A stretch of DNA of 64,000 bases from NCBI RefSeq assembly GCF_002738225.1, contig NZ_PEBQ01000144.1:1-64000 (forward strand), in the 5' to 3' direction. Both the position numbers and the translations under genes were made by a program. Shown in pieces: positions 51,774 to 62,000 of the stretch. The notes under the pieces are model-generated. The model was not told the origin of the DNA. It did not search any database and was given only the letters and a program-made list of their open reading frames with translations. The DNA comes from Acetobacter pomorum. Its GTDB lineage: Bacteria; Pseudomonadota; Alphaproteobacteria; Acetobacterales; Acetobacteraceae. The first letter of the stretch is position 1. Each line of letters starts with the position of its first letter.

Positions 51774-52748
51774 TTACGCCGTCACGGGAGAGGGCATAGG
51801 CAGGCCTTTTGCCAACGCCTCAACATTGTCCAGCGCCAGCATGCACATGGCGGTGCGTGTTTCTATGGTGGCGCTGCCTGCGTGAGGTGTCATAAAAATA
51901 TTGGGCAGGGCTGTCAGTTTTGGGTTGGGGTTGGGTTCCTGCCGGTAAACATCCAGCCCGGCCCCAAACAGATGGCCAGATTCCAGTGCTGCTATCAGCG
52001 CGTCTTCATCCACCAAGGACCCGCGAGCAGCATTTACAAACACGCTCCCTTTGGGCAACAGCGAAAATGTCTGAGTGTTCATGATAGGTGGCGCGGAGGG
52101 TGAGCCCGGCATGTGCAAGGTGAGCACATCGCAATGGGGCAGCATGTCTTCCAGTTTTTCAAAATAGGTGGCGCCGGCTTCTTCTGCGGCACAAAGACGA
52201 CTGCGGTTGTGGTAAAGAATGGTCATGTCAAAGCCACGCGCGCGCTTTGCCACGGCCTGCCCAATGCGGCCCATTCCCACAATGCCCAGCCGTTTGCCTG
52301 TAACGCGGTGGCCCAGCATGCCGCCCATACCCAAGCCATGATGCCAGCCTTTTTTCATGAGCGTATAGTATTCAGCAGCCCGGCGGCAGGCTGCCAGAAT
52401 CAGCATCATGCTTAAATCAGCATTGCAGTCTGTCAGCACATTCGGGGTGTTGGAAACCGCAATGCCACGCGCATGCAGGGCCGGAATATCCAGATGATCC
52501 AGCCCGACACTTACGGTTGATACCAGTTTGACGCACTCTGGCAGGGCTTCAACATCCTTGCCCTTCAGTGGGGAATTATTGGTCAGCACAATGGCAAAAG
52601 GCTGAAATTCCTGAGCCAGTTCCAGCAGCGCAGGTGTTTTCATAGCTTTTTCGGGCGCTGGTGGGGCTGTAAATTCTGTTTTGATACGTTCTTCCGCAGC
52701 ATCCAACAGGCGGATGGAGCGGATAAGGCGAGGTGCTTCTGTGCTCAC
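51774..52748 (-). CDS. 2-hydroxyacid dehydrogenase (glyoxylate/hydroxypyruvate reductase type)
   Basis: A 324-aa NAD(P)-dependent D-isomer-specific dehydrogenase. The cofactor motif is GMGRIGQAVA, catalytic Arg is in NAARGSLVDE, Glu in the VYRQEPNPNP region and His in TPHAGSAT. The pattern is closest to GhrB/GRHPR enzymes that reduce glyoxylate, hydroxypyruvate or 2-ketogluconate. The last is relevant for acetic acid bacteria, but substrate choice is inference. GTG 52748 with GGAG 6 nt upstream is the preferred start. Confidence 0.88.
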   Translation of the reverse strand: MSTEAPRLIRSIRLLDAAEERIKTEFTAPPAPEKAMKTPALLELAQEFQPFAIVLTNNSPLKGKDVEALPECVKLVSTVSVGLDHLDIPALHARGIAVSNTPNVLTDCNADLSMMLILAACRRAAEYYTLMKKGWHHGLGMGGMLGHRVTGKRLGIVGMGRIGQAVAKRARGFDMTILYHNRSRLCAAEEAGATYFEKLEDMLPHCDVLTLHMPGSPSAPPIMNTQTFSLLPKGSVFVNAARGSLVDEDALIAALESGHLFGAGLDVYRQEPNPNPKLTALPNIFMTPHAGSATIETRTAMCMLALDNVEALAKGLPMPSPVTA

Positions 52749-52925
52749 AGGCAACTCCGTAGGCTGGTGAGTCGGTGGTTGTCTGGCGCAAGTTTGTGCC
52801 CAATGCGGGGTGGCATCAAGCGGGGGCAGACAACATATGGGCTATGACATTCTATAACGGCATACAAAGCCAGAGGTTGCCTAGGCGTATGGGATGGTGG
52901 GTTGCACGAAAGGAACGCACAGCAC

Positions 52926-53567
52926 ATGACACAGAACCTTACCCCCCAGATCATGCTGGGTGCGTATGCGGCAGGGCTGTTCCCCATGGCGTCCGATGCA
53001 GCAGATAAAACCCTGAGGTGGTACGACCCGGACCCACGGGGCATTTTGCCGCTTGATCATTTTCATCTTCCGCGCCGCCTGCGCCGTACAGTGCTCTCTG
53101 GCCAGTTTGATGTGTGTGTAGATAAAGACTTTCCCGCTGTTATGCGTGCGTGCGCCGCACCCGCTCCGGGGCGTGAAACCACGTGGATCAATGGAGAAAT
53201 CTATCGCTTGTTCTGTGCCTTGCATGGCATGGGTTTCAGCCACAGTGTGGAATGCTGGCAGAACGGCAAGCTGGTTGGCGGTTTGTACGGCGTGGCGCTG
53301 GGGGGCGCGTTTTTTGGAGAGAGCATGTTCAGCCGCGTAACAGATGCCTCCAAGGTGGCACTGGTGCATCTGGTTGCACGGTTGCGCCTGTGTGGGTTTA
53401 TTGTGCTGGACACACAGTTTGGCACCGAACACCTTGCCCGCTTTGGAGGGGAGGAAATACCAGCCGCTGCCTATAAGGCCATGCTGGAAAAGGCTGTAAG
53501 TATGCAGCCCCGCTGGCAGCAGAATATTCCGGCTGATGTGCTGGAAGCAGAAATCCGAAGCATGTAA
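52926..53567 (+). CDS. aat: Leucyl/phenylalanyl-tRNA-protein transferase
   Basis: Aat adds Leu or Phe from aminoacyl-tRNA to proteins with N-terminal Arg or Lys, making them ClpS/ClpAP substrates. The 213-aa protein has AYAAGLFPM, WYDPDPRGILPLD, the GFSHSVECW motif, GLYGVALGGAFFGESMFS and LDTQFGTEHLARFGG, all typical. Start ATG 52926; a TTG 24 bp upstream is less likely. Confidence 0.93.
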   Translation: MTQNLTPQIMLGAYAAGLFPMASDAADKTLRWYDPDPRGILPLDHFHLPRRLRRTVLSGQFDVCVDKDFPAVMRACAAPAPGRETTWINGEIYRLFCALHGMGFSHSVECWQNGKLVGGLYGVALGGAFFGESMFSRVTDASKVALVHLVARLRLCGFIVLDTQFGTEHLARFGGEEIPAAAYKAMLEKAVSMQPRWQQNIPADVLEAEIRSM

Positions 53568-53582
53568 GAAGCTGCCATATTC

Positions 53583-53653
53583 CGGCCCGCGCCTTGCCAT
53601 AGGGTTGCTCTGTGGTGGTTATGCCCAAAAAGGGCATGCCAAAGGCACGGGCC
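53583..53653. other. Imperfect long stem-loop in the aat downstream gap
   Basis: GGCCCGCGCCTTGCC (53583-53597) pairs imperfectly with a GGCACGGGCC-containing arm (about 53638-53653). A perfect ATGCCC-A5-GGGCAT hairpin (53621-53637) is nested inside. There is no T run, so it is either a 3'-end structure of aat mRNA or a factor-dependent terminator. Confidence 0.35.
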
Positions 53654-53684
53654 TGTAAATTGAATGACTGGAATGGATGAGATT

Positions 53685-54479
53685 ATGAGCACACGCCTGT
53701 ATGGCCGTATGCGTTTTTTTTGCCTGATGGGTGTTCTGGGGGCGGCAATGCCTATGCTTGGCGCAACTTTGCCGGGGCGGGCACAGGCACAGGTTGCGCT
53801 GGACCATCCACGTTTAACGCCCGCGCGTGATGCCATTATTGATTACAGCTTTCAGCCCCAGCCGACAGCGCAGGATTTACAGAATGGGGCCAAGCCAGAT
53901 ACCCCTACACCCACGCGCCATGTGCAGGTGATGTTCTCTGGTGATGGCGGGCTGATGCGCATCAACTACATGACCAACATGGAAGGGGATGAAAGCCGTG
54001 GTGCCGTAATTATCAACCGTGCCTCTCAGGAAGTTCTGGTGATTCTGAATGACCGGCACATCTACACTCGCCTTGTGCAGCAGGAAGGCATACGCAACCC
54101 GTTTCTGCTTGACCTGTCCATGCAGTTTACGCGCAAGGGGAGTGATGTTGTGGCCGGGCAGCCCTGTACCGTCTGGGCTGCGCAATCTGCTCAGGGGCAG
54201 GCCACGGCCTGTGTGACGGATGATGGCTTTATTCTTTCCCAGACCGGTATTGATGTGGATGGGCTGAATGGCCGGATCCGCGCCATGAAGGTTTCTTATG
54301 AGCCTGTGCCCGATAGCGTGTTTCAGCCCCCCGTAGGTTTTCAGGAAGTTAACCCGCATAGTGGTGCCAAAGGTGGCGGAGGTGCGGCAGATGCATCCCC
54401 CGCACAACCCGCTGCACCTGCGGGCGTAGGGCCAATGGTGCCAGCTCCGGCAACAGGTAGCGCGGAAGGAACGCCGTAA
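53685..54479 (+). CDS. Exported protein of unknown function, tandem paralogue A
   Basis: A protein of about 264 aa with a signal peptide (hydrophobic FFCLMGVLGAAMPMLG, cut near AQAQ). The mature part is beta-rich, with QVMFSGDGGLMRINYM and EVLVILNDRHIYTRL strands and a conserved block VVAGQPCTVW ... ACVTDDG ... PDSVFQPPVGF. The tail is Pro/Ala/Gly-rich and disordered. The block recurs in the next gene, so the two are paralogues. The fold may be like DUF4412 lipoprotein-type beta sheets, but this is tentative. Confidence 0.7.
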   Translation: MSTRLYGRMRFFCLMGVLGAAMPMLGATLPGRAQAQVALDHPRLTPARDAIIDYSFQPQPTAQDLQNGAKPDTPTPTRHVQVMFSGDGGLMRINYMTNMEGDESRGAVIINRASQEVLVILNDRHIYTRLVQQEGIRNPFLLDLSMQFTRKGSDVVAGQPCTVWAAQSAQGQATACVTDDGFILSQTGIDVDGLNGRIRAMKVSYEPVPDSVFQPPVGFQEVNPHSGAKGGGGAADASPAQPAAPAGVGPMVPAPATGSAEGTP

Positions 54480-54480
54480 G

Positions 54481-55110
54481 ATGGTTGCAAAACATATTCT
54501 TGCAGGTATGGGGTTTGTGCTGTTGGGAGCTGCGGCTTCTGGCAGCGTGGCCCACGCCCAGATACAGCCCCAGACACCGCAGCCAACACAGATAGCTCCG
54601 GCCGATGCGCCGGTTGTCACGCCATCGGTTGATGCAGATGTGTTGTATGAGCTGAACTCCGCTCAGGGAGATGCCCATACCCAGCAGCGTATGCGCTGGC
54701 AGGTCAGTTCTCTGCGCCAGCGGCTGGACCCGCAGAATTCTGATGTGTTCATGATTACATCATGGACAGATCACACCCTTACGGTGGTGGATACTGCACG
54801 CAAGCGGGCCAGTGTCATGCCCGTGCCCGGCCCACAGCAGATTACGCCCCCAGGGCAGCCTGCAGCGGCTGGCACCTATGCACGATTGGGGAATTCCGTT
54901 GTGGCGGGTGAACAGTGCACATTATGGCGCACAACGGATGCCGATGGGCACCCAACAGATGCATGCTATACGCCAGATGGCCTGCTTTTGCAGGTGGCGC
55001 AGCAGGGGCAGGTTACGGTGCGTGCGCTAAGCGTAAGCCGGGCCCCCCAGCCAGATAGCGTGTTTGCCATTCCGTCCGGGCTGAAGCGGGAAGCCCCTGC
55101 ACACCCATAA
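54481..55110 (+). CDS. Exported protein of unknown function, tandem paralogue B
   Basis: A 209-aa protein with a signal peptide (AGMGFVLLGAAASGSVAHA). It shares with the previous gene the block VVAGEQCTLW ... ACYTPDG ... PDSVFAIPSGL and a preceding DVFMITSWTDHTLTVV strand pair, with the same two Cys. It begins 1 bp after the previous stop, so they are co-transcribed. Role unknown. Confidence 0.7.
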   Translation: MVAKHILAGMGFVLLGAAASGSVAHAQIQPQTPQPTQIAPADAPVVTPSVDADVLYELNSAQGDAHTQQRMRWQVSSLRQRLDPQNSDVFMITSWTDHTLTVVDTARKRASVMPVPGPQQITPPGQPAAAGTYARLGNSVVAGEQCTLWRTTDADGHPTDACYTPDGLLLQVAQQGQVTVRALSVSRAPQPDSVFAIPSGLKREAPAHP

Positions 55111-55156
55111 GGTTTGATGTTTCGGGCGGCAGAAAACGGAAAAAGAGAACGTCGCC

Positions 55157-55708
55157 ATGAAAATCCGCCCCAGCTTTGCACTTTTTTATCTGTTTCTTGC
55201 TGGGGTAAGCCTGCCTGCTCTTGCACAGGCGGATGATGGCAGCTCTGGTACGGTTTCTGTGTGTTTGCGCGCAGATATGGCGCAATCTCCCCAAGCCATG
55301 CAGGTGGTGGCCTCTGGCACCGTGTTTACCGCACAAACCAAAGCCAGTGGCCGTAAGGGTGGGGAAGAAAGCGAAGCTTTGGTAACGACCGAAACTGTAA
55401 CCCTGACCCATATGCAACCTTGTATGGATGCAGATGCATCCTCTGTTATTTCACACACCCGGCATTGGCTGGTTTCGCCCGTGCGCCCGCAGGCCGGCAC
55501 GGTGTTTCATGCTGTGGGGGAAGTCAGCGGCAACGGTCTGGATACAGCTTTTGATGATGAAGGCACCTCTTTTCGGGATCTGGTGCGGGCAGGGGGCATT
55601 ACGGCAACCGTGCGCACCCCGCTAACAGATGCTGTCTCCCTTATGGAAGGGGCAGCCGATCTGCCGCCAGATGCCGATGGAGAAGACCCGGCGATTGATG
55701 ACAAATAA
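55157..55708 (+). CDS. Exported protein of unknown function
   Basis: A 183-aa protein with a classic signal peptide (FALFYLFLAGVSLPALAQA). The mature region holds two Cys (SVCLRAD, QPCMDAD), beta-like segments (QVVASGTVFTAQT, ETVTLTHM) and an acidic C-terminus (PPDADGEDPAIDDK). It is the third gene of a secreted-protein trio, 46 bp after paralogue B. No similarity to A or B is visible. Confidence 0.65.
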   Translation: MKIRPSFALFYLFLAGVSLPALAQADDGSSGTVSVCLRADMAQSPQAMQVVASGTVFTAQTKASGRKGGEESEALVTTETVTLTHMQPCMDADASSVISHTRHWLVSPVRPQAGTVFHAVGEVSGNGLDTAFDDEGTSFRDLVRAGGITATVRTPLTDAVSLMEGAADLPPDADGEDPAIDDK

Positions 55709-55732
55709 CCCTGCCACGGGCTACACGCGGCA

Positions 55733-58700
55733 TTAGAAAATCCGCCGCAGCGCCCCCGGTAGGAAGATGGAATACGGGTTAACGTGCAGGGAAGGGTTGC
55801 TCATTTGCCCGGCCACACCAAACGTTATGGCCACAAGCCCACCATCTTTTTCCGGGCTGAACACCCAGCCAATGCCCGGCAGTTTTCCGGGCAGTTTGTT
55901 AATGGCAAAAATAGGCACCACAGTGCCGTGTAAATCTATGCTGTTCTTGTTCAGATTAACGTCACCTTCCAGCGTGGCGCCCAAGGCATTGTTGCCTGTT
56001 CTGCCATCATGAATATTCAGCACGCCGTCTTTGAATGTTACGGGCAACACAAGATGCGTAACTGTAAATTCGGATGATTTATGTGCGGCCAGCCAGCCGT
56101 AAAAGGAAATATTGCGGGCCAGACGTAAAGCCATGGGGGCTTTTTTCAGCACAAATGGCGTAACGGTAATGCGGCCGTTAAAAGGTGCTGTTGCCTGTGT
56201 ATCATCAAAAGAGCCACTTAAAACAGCGTGTCCGCCTTCTACATCTGGCACAATTTTAAAGTCGGACAAAAACGCGCCCATATCCGGGATGGAAACGCGC
56301 AGGTCACGCTCAGCACCTTTGGGGGTGAGTGTCATGCTGACAGGCGTTGGCCCATGCATGGCAAAATACATTTTTTCCAGACGTTGGCCGTTATCCTCAA
56401 AATAGGCTTTTACGGCCTTGAGTGAGGGTTTGTCCGGATTATAGCGCAATGTGTTGGCTGTCAGGTCAATGGCCCATGCTGCACCAGGCGGGCCATGCAG
56501 TTTGCCAGTGGCGGCCTCTGGCACATGGTAGCCGCTACTGGCTGATTGCGCGGGTTTGGGGTCTGAGGGGTCCCCCATCACCAAGGGAGAGAGATCCAGC
56601 ATATCGGCATATACGCCAACATGCACGACAGATCCCCCTATGCCCTTTTGTGGCAGTTCCAACATGGCATGGCCGGTGGAATGGGCAACACGAAAGGAAG
56701 AAATAATGAGTTGCGGGGCATGGTGTGGGCGCAGGCGGGCCTTGCCGCGTACATCCAGATCTGGCCCTGTGGCCAGAATGCGATCAACCGCAACAATCTG
56801 GCCATTCTGCAAGCCCAGCGTGGCGTTGGCTTGTGCCGCCCGCCCCGGCGCCTTATGCCAGAGCGGAATACGGATTTGAGAGTTCCTGAGGTTGAGGTTG
56901 ATATCCACCAACCCGTGATGATCCCCATACTGGCGGTAATCCACCACGGCATCTGCCGAGCCCCCAAAGTGGTCTCCCGTTGCAAAACCGGCAGCCGCAG
57001 CAGTTTGCGGAGTGATGCGGGATGTCAGATGCGCCTGTTCCAAAAGCCCGGTGGGCGGCACGTGCCGGAAATCTGTTGAATAGGAGATATTGGAGGGCAG
57101 GCCACCCAATACGCCATGCCCGGCAAGGGAGAGGCCATCTGCCGTGGCATCCAGCTTGATATCAGCGCGCCTTACACCACGCCCGGCCACCACATTGTCA
57201 AGCGATGCCTGTGTAATATCGGCATGGCCCTTAATTTCCATGTCATCAATGCTGACGTCATCTTTCAAGGGCAGGCTCAGCATCAACTGGAGTTTGGCGC
57301 GCCCGCGCGGGTTGCGAATATCCAGCGGGTGGCGTGCAAGAAGATGCAGGCGCGGCTCTGCCAGAAGGGCCATAACATCCTGCAACTTGCCATCAAGCTG
57401 CGTGTTGATAATACCTGTCTGGTCTTTTTTGGTCAGGCCTACAATGTCCATGCTGCCGGGGCCTGCGGCAATGCGGCCGGTGCCATTTTCCCCCACATTC
57501 TTTCCGGCACGGTCAACAAGCTGGTAACCGTGGTCAAACGTAATGCTCAGCTTGTCCAGCCCGTCCACGTCCATATGGGCATCCATGCCCCGAAGTGGAG
57601 AAATGGGCCGCAGCCAGTAAATGGTCAGCCCCTTGGCATCCAGCCCGCCAGAAATATTGCTGACATCCACACCATTCCAGCCTGTTGTGCTGGATAAGGT
57701 AACGGTGGTGTGCAGATTGGTGGCGATGCCATCGGTAATATTTTTGGTCACCCACTTTTTGCCACCCTTGGCAGCCTTATCTGGCCAGTAATAGACCAGA
57801 TCGGGGAAATAAACCTGCGGAATATCCGTAACAACCTGCCCGGAAACCGTGGTGGGGTTAACCAGATCAGACGCATCAACCTGCCCGGATACCGTCAGAT
57901 CAAGCCCACGGGCCACATCTTCCGGGTGGTCAGGGTTACGCAGGTTGGCGTTAATGCTGTGGACAATAATATGCGCAGGGGTGCTGCCATTTTTAAGATG
58001 GTCAAGCCGCAAGGTAATATTGGCTGTGCCATTGTTCAAAAAGTAACGCGCTCCGGCAGCCGTTACCTTGCCGCTTTGTGCATCTGCATGCAGTTCCATT
58101 GCGCCCGGCAAAAGCCAATCTGCATTTGGTGCAGGCAGAAAGCTGACATCTGTGCTGACGGCAATAGGCACCCTGATATGTTGCAGATCATGCGAGATAT
58201 TGGAAAAGCTGGCGGGCCTAACGGCATTGGTTGCCAGATGCCACACAATGCCCTTGCCATTTGAATCCGGGCGGCCGCTGGCTTTTACTTCTATGTGGCA
58301 ATCCGGGTTTTCCTGCCCCGTTACGGCAAATTGTACAGCACCCGTTAAGCCTTTTTTGCCTTGGGCGGAGGCCATATGCAGTGTGGCATCTAACGGAGAG
58401 GCCACCCAATGTGTGCCGGTAAGCTGGTCATTCATCTGAATAACGGCGTGCGAGATAACGGCGCGGTCCATTCCGGCGGTATCCACACTTGTATTGCTTT
58501 GTCCGCCAGAATTGGGGGGTGTTTCAAAATCAAACCCCACCGCGCCGTTTTTGCTACGCCGGAGGGCGAGCTGGACACCTTCTAGCTCCACAGCGCGCAG
58601 GGCAATGCCACCGTGTAGCAGGGCAAACGTATCTACCGTAACATGCGCTTCATGCACCGTATCCACAACTGTGCGATCCGGGCCTTTAATGGCGATATCA

Positions 58701-58996
58701 TGCAACGCCAGCATAAGGGGCGATGTCAGCCCGTCACGCAGGCCGTTCCATTCCAGATAGGCGCGGCCCAAGCCCAACGTGGCAACGGGCGGCTGTTTTT
58801 TGCCGCCAGAAATAACGGTAACGGGCAGAAAAGGGCGCACCAACGGTGTTACATTTATGGGCCCCAGCGCCATGCGTGCAAACAGCAGAACTGTGCCCAC
58901 AAGCGGCAGCCCGACCATGGCATACGCCCCATAGACCAGAAAACGCCGGGTTTTTGTGCGCCGCGGGCGCGTGGTGTCTTGACCGTTGGAAGTCAA
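55733..58996 (-). CDS. AsmA-like/DUF3971 envelope protein (YhdP-like)
   Basis: A 1087-aa protein with a basic cytoplasmic start, one TM helix (about 22-45) and a very long beta-rich periplasmic part. The C-terminus (NSIDLHGTVVPIFAINKLPG, GIGWVFSPEKDGGLVAITFGV) matches the AsmA_2/DUF3971 end found in YhdP-type proteins. Such proteins form long lipid-transfer grooves between inner and outer membrane in E. coli. It starts 38 bp from the divergent glnE gene, so they share a promoter region. Confidence 0.85.
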   Translation of the reverse strand: MTSNGQDTTRPRRTKTRRFLVYGAYAMVGLPLVGTVLLFARMALGPINVTPLVRPFLPVTVISGGKKQPPVATLGLGRAYLEWNGLRDGLTSPLMLALHDIAIKGPDRTVVDTVHEAHVTVDTFALLHGGIALRAVELEGVQLALRRSKNGAVGFDFETPPNSGGQSNTSVDTAGMDRAVISHAVIQMNDQLTGTHWVASPLDATLHMASAQGKKGLTGAVQFAVTGQENPDCHIEVKASGRPDSNGKGIVWHLATNAVRPASFSNISHDLQHIRVPIAVSTDVSFLPAPNADWLLPGAMELHADAQSGKVTAAGARYFLNNGTANITLRLDHLKNGSTPAHIIVHSINANLRNPDHPEDVARGLDLTVSGQVDASDLVNPTTVSGQVVTDIPQVYFPDLVYYWPDKAAKGGKKWVTKNITDGIATNLHTTVTLSSTTGWNGVDVSNISGGLDAKGLTIYWLRPISPLRGMDAHMDVDGLDKLSITFDHGYQLVDRAGKNVGENGTGRIAAGPGSMDIVGLTKKDQTGIINTQLDGKLQDVMALLAEPRLHLLARHPLDIRNPRGRAKLQLMLSLPLKDDVSIDDMEIKGHADITQASLDNVVAGRGVRRADIKLDATADGLSLAGHGVLGGLPSNISYSTDFRHVPPTGLLEQAHLTSRITPQTAAAAGFATGDHFGGSADAVVDYRQYGDHHGLVDINLNLRNSQIRIPLWHKAPGRAAQANATLGLQNGQIVAVDRILATGPDLDVRGKARLRPHHAPQLIISSFRVAHSTGHAMLELPQKGIGGSVVHVGVYADMLDLSPLVMGDPSDPKPAQSASSGYHVPEAATGKLHGPPGAAWAIDLTANTLRYNPDKPSLKAVKAYFEDNGQRLEKMYFAMHGPTPVSMTLTPKGAERDLRVSIPDMGAFLSDFKIVPDVEGGHAVLSGSFDDTQATAPFNGRITVTPFVLKKAPMALRLARNISFYGWLAAHKSSEFTVTHLVLPVTFKDGVLNIHDGRTGNNALGATLEGDVNLNKNSIDLHGTVVPIFAINKLPGKLPGIGWVFSPEKDGGLVAITFGVAGQMSNPSLHVNPYSIFLPGALRRIF

Positions 58997-59034
58997 CGCA
59001 GCAAGCCTTTATTGTTCACAGCACGGGCCAGATC

Positions 59035-62000
59035 ATGACGCAGGCAGACCATTCCCTTTTTCGAGACGTAAGGCAACCTAGAGGGCAGGGTTCCCGCATG
59101 TGGCCAGATGCAGACTGGCCCGCGCCAGCAGATACGCGCACGGCGGAACTGTTTACGCAGGATATGCTGGCCCTGGCGCAGGAAGCGGGTGTTGCGCAAT
59201 CTGTCATGATACAGCCTGGTGCGCAAAAGCTTCTGGCCTGCCTGGGGGGAAACAGCCCTTATCTGGCTGATCTGGCGCGTGAAGATGTTCTGGCCTTTGC
59301 AGCCCTGCTGGAACAGGGGCCGGATGTGTGTGTGCAGGATGCGTTTGCAACATGCGAGAAGTTTGACACAACATCGGGGCGAGAGTGTGTCGCCGCTTTT
59401 TTGCGGCACACAAAAAAACGTATAGCTTTTATTTGTGCCGTGGCGGATCTGGGTGGATTCTGGCCCTTGGAGGAAGTGACGCACGCACTCAGCCGGTTGG
59501 CTGATACCGCGCTGGATCTGGCTGTCAGGCATTTGCTGTGGTGTGCCTTTCAGGCTGGGCAGCTTGCCTTACCCAACCCGGAGCAGCCAGCACAGGGGTG
59601 CGGCTTTGTAATTCTGGCCATGGGCAAACTGGGCGCGCGGGAGCTGAATTTTTCATCCGATATAGACCTGATGGTGCTGTATGATCCCACAGCGTACCCT
59701 CAGTCGGACACAGTGCGGCGTGTGTTTGTGCGTATGACTAGCGATCTTGTGAGCCTGATGGAAGCACGAGATGCCAATGGATACGTTTTTCGCACAGATT
59801 TAAGATTGCGGCCCGATCCATCTTCCACCCCTCCGGCTGTTACGGTGCAGGCGGCCATCCTGTATTATGAAAGTCTTGGCCAGACATGGGAACGCGCCGC
59901 CATGACAAAAGCGCGTCCCGTGGCGGGCGATCTTACGCTGGGGCGGCGTTTTCTGGCGGCCATTCGCCCCTTTATCTGGCGCAGACATCTGGATTTTGCC
60001 CTGATTGATGATCTGCACGACATGAAGGCCCGGATCGACCGTTACCGCAAGGCTGGGCGTACAGATTTAAGCACTTTGCCAGATACCGTTCTGGCAGATC
60101 CTTCTGCCAGCATAGATTGGCTGCTGGGCCATAACCTCAAACTGGGGCAGGGCGGGATTCGTGAAATTGAATTTATCGCGCAGGCCATGCAGCTTGTCTG
60201 GGGTGGGCGCGAGCCCGCTTTGCGGGATAAAACTACCTTTGGCGCCCTTAAAAAACTTGTAGGTTCAGGCCACCTGCCACGGGAAGAAGCAGAAGTACTG
60301 GCCCGAACCTACCGTTTTTTGCGAGATGCCGAGCACCGGTTGCAGATGCGCGCGGACCACCAGACGCACAGCCTGCCTGACACGCGCAAAGGGTTTGAGG
60401 CTTTTGCCATTTTCATGAACTATTCGGATGCAGAGGTGCTGGCGCTGGATATGTTGCCCCGTATGCGGGAGGCTCGGCGTATTTTTGAACGGCATTTTGT
60501 GTTGCCGACAGCGCAGCCTGAAGAAGTGGAAGGCAGCGTGCTGGTGCCGGGGCCGGAAGATGGGCAAACGGCAGAACTGTTGCAAAAACATGGTTTTCCG
60601 CCGGAGCAGATAGCGGAAGCCACGCAGGTTCTTACCCGCTGGCGCGGGAACAGCCTACGTGCCCTTCGGTCCGAGCGTGCGCATGCGTTGCTGCGGGTGC
60701 TGTTGCCCACGTTGCTGGCTAGTTTTGGTGCACGCAGCAACCCGCTGGCCTGCTTGCGCCGGTTTGATGCGCTGCTGGCCCGCCAGCATGCCGGGGTGCA
60801 GCTTCTTTCTCTTTTTGAACGCAACCCTGCGCTGATAGACCGCATTGCCAATATTTTTGATGCCTCGGTCTTTCTGGCTGATTATCTGGCAGACAAACCC
60901 TCCGCCTTGGAAGGACTTTTGGAATCCGAGCCAGAGGAAGGAGGCACAGTTATTGCGCGCCTGCACCATCTGGCGGAGGAAATGGCAGATGTTGAAGAGC
61001 TGGTAACAGCACTGCGCCCGCTTTTGCGCGGAGAGGAGTTTCGCCTTTCTGTAGCCTTGCTGGAAAGCCGCATAACGGAAAACGAGGCAGAAAAGCAGCG
61101 CACGGCGCTGGCGGATAACATTATCACCATTGTCAAACAGGCGGTGGAGGTAGAACACACACGCCGTTACGGGCATGTGCCGGGCGGTGGCATGGCCATT
61201 ATAGCGCTGGGCAAAGCAGGCTCGCGCGAGATGATGCCGCGGTCAGATCTTGATTTGCTGATGGTGTTTGATCACCCTGAAGATGTGCAGGCCAGCGAGG
61301 TGCCACAGGCCGATGCCAAAGCAAAGCGTCCGCTTTTTTCTGCGCCGCGTTCTGTTGGGGTGGCGCAGTATTACACCCGCCTAGCCCATGCCTTTATTGC
61401 AGCGCTTACGGCTCCTGGGCCGGAGGGCCCGCTCTATGCGGTGGATATGCGGTTGCGTCCTTCCGGGGCGGCAGGGCCGGTTGCGGTCTCTCGCCCGGCC
61501 TTTTTGCGCTACCACACAGAATCCGCATGGACGTGGGAGTGCATGGCCCTGACACGGGCGCGTATTGTTGCCGCTCCCGCAGAGTTGAAGCGTGTTTTAA
61601 GGCAGGATCTGGAAGCCATTTTGGATGGGCGCCTGCGGTCACAGCCTCCAGCGCGCGCAACATTGCTGCAAGATGCCGGTGCCATGCGCGCACGGCTGGC
61701 GCGGGATTTGCCCGCATCTTCTGTGTGGGATGTCAAACGGCGCTTGGGCGGGCTGATGGATGTGGAGTTTATTGCCCAGATTTATCAGTTGATTGGGGCG
61801 CAGGCGGCTGTGCGAGATGTCAGCACGCGTTTGGCATTGGGGCGTCTGGAAAAAGCCGGCCTGCTCAGCGCGGAAGACAGTCAGTTTCTCAAACAGGCCG
61901 AGTTGTTCTGGCGTCAGCTTCAGGCCATGCTGCGTTTGCTTTGTGGGTCCACCCCTCCAGTGGATCTGGAGCAGGATCTAGCGCCCGCATCTCTGAACGT

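Noticed and set aside
58846..59034. 63-residue N-terminal extension of GlnE
   Set aside because: It is antisense to the start of the AsmA-like gene and unlike GlnE N-termini; ATG 59035 gives normal length.
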